Positions 14,518 to 17,766 of a stretch of DNA of 17,766 nt are shown here, piece after piece; position 1 is the first letter of the stretch, and every line of letters starts with the position of its first letter. The position numbers were made by a program, and so were the translations under genes. The stretch is from contig CAJLNC010000051.1 in assembly GCA_905207905.1 (NCBI GenBank), forward strand, positions 1 to 17,766, in the 5' to 3' direction. Source of the DNA: an uncultured Lachnospiraceae bacterium (GTDB lineage Bacteria; Bacillota_A; Clostridia; Lachnospirales; Lachnospiraceae). Under the pieces are notes generated by a model. It made no database searches, was not told the DNA's origin, and worked only from the letters and a program-made list of their open reading frames with translations.

Positions 14518-15661
14518 ACTCTGGAAACTTCTCGCCCATAAGCGGATCTGCATACTGGAAAAACTCGTCTGCAATCTGGTTTCCATCCACAATCCACTGA
14601 AGCGGAAACTTCTTCTCTGCATTAGCCACATTCTTCAGCGGCGTCAAAAACAGTCTGCTGGAATAGCTGGGATTACGATCCGCCTCAATGGCCACCATAA
14701 ATCCGCTCTCTCCTCTGAGAGCCGACTCCACCGCAAAGCTGCCCACCTCATAAGCTTCTTTCCGGTCAACCAAAGACACGTATGGAATACTGGTTCTTCC
14801 CAACAACCCCGGTTTCTCCGCTCTGGACTTTAATCCCAGTTTTCTTATGATTTGATCGGAAATATACTGGGCAGTTCCTCCCGGAACCACATGACCGAAA
14901 CCGTCCACGATTCCAGTATCTGCCAGCGGTTTTCCGTCCAGTCCTCTGATTCCTTCGCTTACCGTCACCAGCAGGCCATTGCCTTTGGCATAACTCTTTT
15001 CAATATCCGCCAGCATCTTCTCTTCATCCACAGGCATTTCCGGCAGATACACCAGCTGTTCACATCTGGTAATCCGTTTGGCCATAGCTGCTGCGGCAGT
15101 CACCCATCCTGCATTCCTTCCCATCAGTTCCAAAACCACCACATGGATAGGAAGCCCGGAGGCATCCAGCGCCAGCTCAGAGGCGTTCAGCGCTGCATAC
15201 CTGGCTGCGCTTCCAAAACCGGGACAGTGATCGGTCACTTCCAGGTCATTGTCCATAGTCTTAGGAATACCAATTACCCGGATATCCAGTCCCTCTTTTA
15301 AAGCCAGCTCATTTACCTTATTGCAGGTATCCATAGAGTCATTTCCGCCATTATAGAAAAAGGCGTCAATCTGAAATTTCTTTAATATCTCAAGCACTGC
15401 TGGGTAATCTGCCTCCCCCAATTTTCTCCGGCAGGAACCGATAGCCGATGCCGGTGTATGAGAAAGCCTGCGGATCACCTCCGCCGGAACCTCCGTCAGA
15501 TCGATCAGGTCTCCCTTCAGAATCCCCTCTGCGCCAAATCTGGCCGCATAGATCTTATCTACCTTTCCTGAGCTCCTGGCTTCCTCCACCACCCCCTGCA
15601 GGGAAGTATTGATCACTGCTGTGGGACCGCCGCCATGAGCTACCAGAATATTCATTCCCAT
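14501..15661 (-). CDS. 6-phosphofructokinase, probably pyrophosphate-dependent
   Basis: The enzyme phosphorylates fructose-6-phosphate to fructose-1,6-bisphosphate. The 386-residue protein starts with the phosphoryl-donor loop AHGGGPTAVINTS and has GGNDSMDT (105-112) and PKTMDNDL (133-140, catalytic D137). In PFK enzymes, Gly at the fourth position of GGDGS and Gly in PGT mark ATP users, whereas Asp (D108) and Lys (K134) mark PPi users; this protein has D108 and K134, so PPi is the likely donor. Asn107 in place of the usual Asp is a further difference. MGRNAGWVT (180-188) binds the substrate. It starts 3 nt after the aldolase stop, with AAAGGA upstream inside the aldolase end, so the two genes are coupled. 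Confidence 0.9.
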   Translation of the reverse strand: MGMNILVAHGGGPTAVINTSLQGVVEEARSSGKVDKIYAARFGAEGILKGDLIDLTEVPAEVIRRLSHTPASAIGSCRRKLGEADYPAVLEILKKFQIDAFFYNGGNDSMDTCNKVNELALKEGLDIRVIGIPKTMDNDLEVTDHCPGFGSAARYAALNASELALDASGLPIHVVVLELMGRNAGWVTAAAAMAKRITRCEQLVYLPEMPVDEEKMLADIEKSYAKGNGLLVTVSEGIRGLDGKPLADTGIVDGFGHVVPGGTAQYISDQIIRKLGLKSRAEKPGLLGRTSIPYVSLVDRKEAYEVGSFAVESALRGESGFMVAIEADRNPSYSSRLFLTPLKNVANAEKKFPLQWIVDGNQIADEFFQYADPLMGEKFPEYAFLR

Positions 15662-15664
15662 AAT

Positions 15665-16822
15665 TTAAATTCCTTTCTTGCGATACCGTTCCGCTATCTC
15701 ATCCAGAGAAACCTGTTCAATGAGAGGCGCCTTTCCGACACTGTCAAACTCTACGATCAGAGTTCCTACTACCTCGTGAACCCCCCGCTCAATGCAGTCC
15801 ACAATCAATGCCACATCCTCATCCTTCACATTGCCGTACATCACAGTGTCCATAATAGGCGGGAAGAAGACTCTCGGATCAAAGGCAGATGGATTTGCCT
15901 CCAAAAGCTTATAAATACCTCCGATGGAGGGACTTTCTTTCAGGGACGGACATTTGGTAAACAGTTCTCTTAAATTTCTGGTCACTGCCAGACGAATGTC
16001 TGTATCCACATTAATCTTTCGAATCCCCAGCTTGGAAACCTCTTTCAGCTGCTCTTTCTTAATGCCATATGCATCGTGGATGTCTCCTCCCAGTGCGTTA
16101 ATCTCTTTTACAATATACTGCGGCACTGTAGAAGAACCGTGACTTACCAGCGTCCCTTCGATTCCCTCATGAAGCATACACTCCTTTGTGGCAATGGCAA
16201 TCTCCTTTCGGATCACCGTATCCTTTCCTTTATTTGCCCCATGCTTTGTGCCATAGCTGATCGCCAGAGCATCCACGCCTGTTTTTTTGAAAAATTCCAC
16301 TGCGTCCATGGGATTGGTATAGGTAGAAGTGGCTGCAAATACATGATCCTCCACTCCAGCCAGGACACCCAGCTCACCTTCCACAGTGACACCGCGCTCA
16401 TGCGCATACTTTACCACCTCACGGGTCAGCTCCATATTTTCTTCAAAAGGCAGGGAAGAACCGTCGATCATCACAGAAGTATAACCTCCTGCAATGGCTG
16501 CTGCGCAGGACTCAAAGTTTTTGCCGTGATCCAGATGAAGAGCTACTGGAATAGGACTGTTCTCTGCATACTTTTTCACTGCATTGGCAATATTCTGGGC
16601 TCCCACTTTCTTATCCTCTAAGGTACCATTGGCAAAATCTGTGCGGCCTCCCATAAATGCATTGGCCAGATCTGCTCCCTGCAGAATTGCTGCTGAACGA
16701 AACATCTCATGAACCTGGATCACCGCCTTTGCCTGGCATACTGCGTTTACATTGAAGGCGCCCTGAGCATAGTTGTACTTCTCTGTTGCGTCTAAAATGG
16801 CTTTCATTGGAACTAACGGCAT
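15665..16822 (-). CDS. fba: Class II (zinc) fructose-bisphosphate aldolase family
   Basis: Class II aldolases cleave fructose-1,6-bisphosphate (or tagatose-bisphosphate) into two triose phosphates using Zn. In this 385-residue protein, LHLDHG holds the catalytic Asp (D98) and a Zn ligand (H99). Further Zn ligands are H194 in YGTKHGAN and H228 in VSHGSSTVP. GELGVLAGVED and INVDTDIR complete the signature. It is about 70-100 residues longer than the common 285-310-residue form, with extra segments near residues 45-70 and 290-360. Context (next to PFK and TIM) favours fructose-1,6-bisphosphate; a tagatose-type substrate cannot be excluded. GGAGGA lies 5 nt before the ATG. It is the first gene of the cluster and follows a long AT-rich leader. 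Confidence 0.9.
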   Translation of the reverse strand: MPLVPMKAILDATEKYNYAQGAFNVNAVCQAKAVIQVHEMFRSAAILQGADLANAFMGGRTDFANGTLEDKKVGAQNIANAVKKYAENSPIPVALHLDHGKNFESCAAAIAGGYTSVMIDGSSLPFEENMELTREVVKYAHERGVTVEGELGVLAGVEDHVFAATSTYTNPMDAVEFFKKTGVDALAISYGTKHGANKGKDTVIRKEIAIATKECMLHEGIEGTLVSHGSSTVPQYIVKEINALGGDIHDAYGIKKEQLKEVSKLGIRKINVDTDIRLAVTRNLRELFTKCPSLKESPSIGGIYKLLEANPSAFDPRVFFPPIMDTVMYGNVKDEDVALIVDCIERGVHEVVGTLIVEFDSVGKAPLIEQVSLDEIAERYRKKGI

Positions 16823-16843
16823 AGTTTTCCTCCATTCTCATAC

Positions 16844-16868
16844 ACCTCTGGTCTTTCGGCTCAGAGGT
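16844..16868 (-). promoter_or_regulatory. Hairpin in the leader of the aldolase-PFK-TIM operon
   Basis: Perfect arms ACCTCTG (16844-16850) and CAGAGGT (16862-16868) flank an 11-nt loop, 22 nt upstream of the aldolase start codon and just before its GGAGGA site. In the mRNA it could be a small stem regulating translation, or in DNA an operator for the nearby ROK protein. ROK regulators often bind spaced inverted repeats, but the exact sequence was not recognised as a known box. Confidence 0.4.
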
Positions 16869-17190
16869 TCATTGTTTTGACTGTTTTTCTTTGTTTTTTG
16901 AAACTATTTTGTGCTATTTAATATATTATTTAAATTAATTAATTATTGTTGTTTTAAAAATACCATAGTAATGAAATAAAATCCATTGACATATTATCTA
17001 ATATTCAAAGCTCTTTTTTGTATATTATTCCCAGTACAAGTAAAACACCTATGTTTCTTCCTCTTTGGAAATCCGCCAAAATCCCCGCACTGCTGCAGTG
17101 GGATCCTGCAAAGCATTTTGGGGGCATAAAAAATGGCTGCGGCGGGTTGCTTCGGCACCATCTCCCCCATTCTCCGCAGTGCGATCCTTC
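16869..17190. other. AT-rich leader and structured non-coding region
   Basis: About 320 bp hold no convincing gene. From 16890 to 17035 it is very AT-rich, as expected for a promoter of the aldolase operon, but no clear -35/-10 pair at 17-bp spacing was found on the minus strand. From 17084 to 17190 it becomes GC-rich and repetitive: a perfect CACTGC-T-GCAGTG palindrome (17088-17100) and a phrase (CCGCA..TGC..GATCCT) that recurs diverged near 17174-17190. Overlapping minus-strand frames of 79 and 98 codons across this part have poor starts and look spurious. Confidence 0.45.
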
Positions 17191-17192
17191 GT

Positions 17193-17240
17193 AGCCTTTT
17201 TGTTCCATTAGGAAAAAATTTCCTATGAAACAAAAAGGCT
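17193..17240. repeat. 48-nt near-perfect palindrome
   Basis: Arms of about 22 bp (AGCCTTTTTGTTCC... on the left, ...GAAACAAAAAGGCT on the right) enclose a short A/T centre. Two or three mismatches or an offset base interrupt the pairing. It abuts the ROK terminator and shares the U-rich segment with it. It may act as a second terminator, or belong to a dispersed palindromic element. It is the longest inverted repeat in the window. Confidence 0.6.
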
Positions 17241-17281
17241 GCGGAAAATATCTCTTCCTCTGTCCAAGATATCTTCCGCAG
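17239..17281 (-). terminator. Intrinsic terminator of the ROK gene
   Basis: On the minus strand a 15-bp stem (CTGCGGAAGATATCT with AGATATTTTCCGCAG, one G-U wobble) has a 13-nt loop and is followed at once by CCTTTTTGTTT. It starts 8 nt after the ROK stop codon. This is the strongest terminator in the window and separates the ROK transcript from the aldolase operon. Confidence 0.88.
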
Positions 17282-17288
17282 TCTTGCT

Positions 17289-17766
17289 TTACTGCATACA
17301 CATATTAATCGCCACAGCCGCAGCGCCTTTCGCTCCGCTGTCCTTTTTCGGTTCTACAAAAACGCTCTCCACTCCCCGATACGTCTTATTGCACAGATTC
17401 TTTCTGGCAGTCTCCAGAAGCAGCTTTCGATTTTCTTCTGACCAAAAAAGTTTTCCATCAATAAGAATCGTATCCGGGCTGGTGAAATTCACAATATTAG
17501 CCACCGCAATCCCCAACATATACACTGCCATTCCTACAATTTTGCACACCTGGGGATCCCCTCTTCTCTGGGCTTCCAAAATCTGGAGCATGCCAGGTTT
17601 CGCCCCGCCGCAGATCTCATTCAAAATTCTGGCTTTCCCTTCTTTCATCTGCTCCAGACATCGCTCTGTCACAGCCCGGTCACTGGAATAGGCTTCCAGA
17701 CAGCCCTCATTTCCGCAGCTGCATTTAGCGCCTCCCGGCTCCATCACCATGTGGCCCACTTCGTCG
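17289..17766 (-). CDS. ROK-family protein, C-terminal part (5' end beyond window)
   Basis: About 158 residues of a ROK protein (repressor, ORF, kinase) are visible; the gene continues past the window edge. The visible part opens with DEVGHMVMEPGGAKCSCG and continues NEGCLEAYSS, the ROK zinc motif (one His and three Cys). It then has the alternating alpha/beta pattern with IVNFTSPDTILIDGKLF and ends GAKGAAAVAINM, typical of the fold. ROK members are either sugar kinases (for example GlcNAc or glucose kinase) or sugar-responsive repressors with an N-terminal winged helix. The missing N-terminus decides which. A GlcNAc kinase would supply NagA's substrate; a repressor would regulate the downstream operon. 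Both fit the context. Confidence 0.88.
   Translation of the reverse strand, partial: DEVGHMVMEPGGAKCSCGNEGCLEAYSSDRAVTERCLEQMKEGKARILNEICGGAKPGMLQILEAQRRGDPQVCKIVGMAVYMLGIAVANIVNFTSPDTILIDGKLFWSEENRKLLLETARKNLCNKTYRGVESVFVEPKKDSGAKGAAAVAINMCMQ

Noticed and set aside
16994..17301. Overlapping minus-strand frames of 79 and 98 codons
   Set aside because: Both cross the terminator and palindrome of the ROK gene and have no ribosome binding site or family resemblance.

Overview
The window looks like chromosomal DNA of an anaerobic clostridium, most likely a Lachnospiraceae gut-type organism. The evidence is indirect: strong AGGAGG-type ribosome binding sites, moderate GC genes with AT-rich intergenic spacers, a PPi-type phosphofructokinase, a ROK protein, short split chromate transporters and a LURP-one-like protein. 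No phylogenetic marker is present, so the assignment is an inference. No tRNA, rRNA, CRISPR array, phage gene or insertion sequence was seen.

Layout. Positions 1-261 hold no convincing gene but contain two strong inverted repeats. Positions 262-3860 carry unlinked housekeeping-type genes: a two-helix membrane protein (-) with a near-consensus promoter, a small XRE regulator (+), a CLC-type anion channel/antiporter (-), a LURP-one-related protein (-) and a small zinc-ribbon protein (+). A nearly perfect 41-bp tandem repeat lies between the LURP-one gene and the CLC gene and can be read as a chain of ATGA-linked 14-codon mini-ORFs.

Positions 3861-16822 are a 13-kb run of minus-strand genes with short gaps or overlaps. 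Transcription order is: class II aldolase, PPi-type phosphofructokinase, divergent triose-phosphate isomerase, LarA-family nickel racemase/epimerase, NitT/TauT-type ABC permease, ATPase and substrate-binding protein, a strong terminator-like palindrome, a DUF4838-type (GH20-like) predicted glycosidase, NagB, NagA, and two short chromate-transporter subunits. A ROK protein (partial, cut by the window end) lies upstream, separated by a strong terminator and about 450 bp of AT-rich or structured non-coding DNA.

Read together, the cluster encodes a route from N-acetylglucosamine-6-phosphate (NagA, NagB) to fructose-6-phosphate, fructose-1,6-bisphosphate (PPi-PFK) and triose phosphates (aldolase, TIM). 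A cytoplasmic glycosidase and possibly the ROK protein, if it is a kinase, would feed it. Three parts do not fit ordinary GlcNAc use: an importer of the sulfonate/nitrate/taurine type, a LarA-like enzyme with Asn where lactate racemase has a catalytic His, and an oxyanion (CHR) transporter pair. This suggests uptake and breakdown of an unusual, perhaps anionic, amino-sugar conjugate. That is a hypothesis; each enzyme call rests on motifs read by eye.
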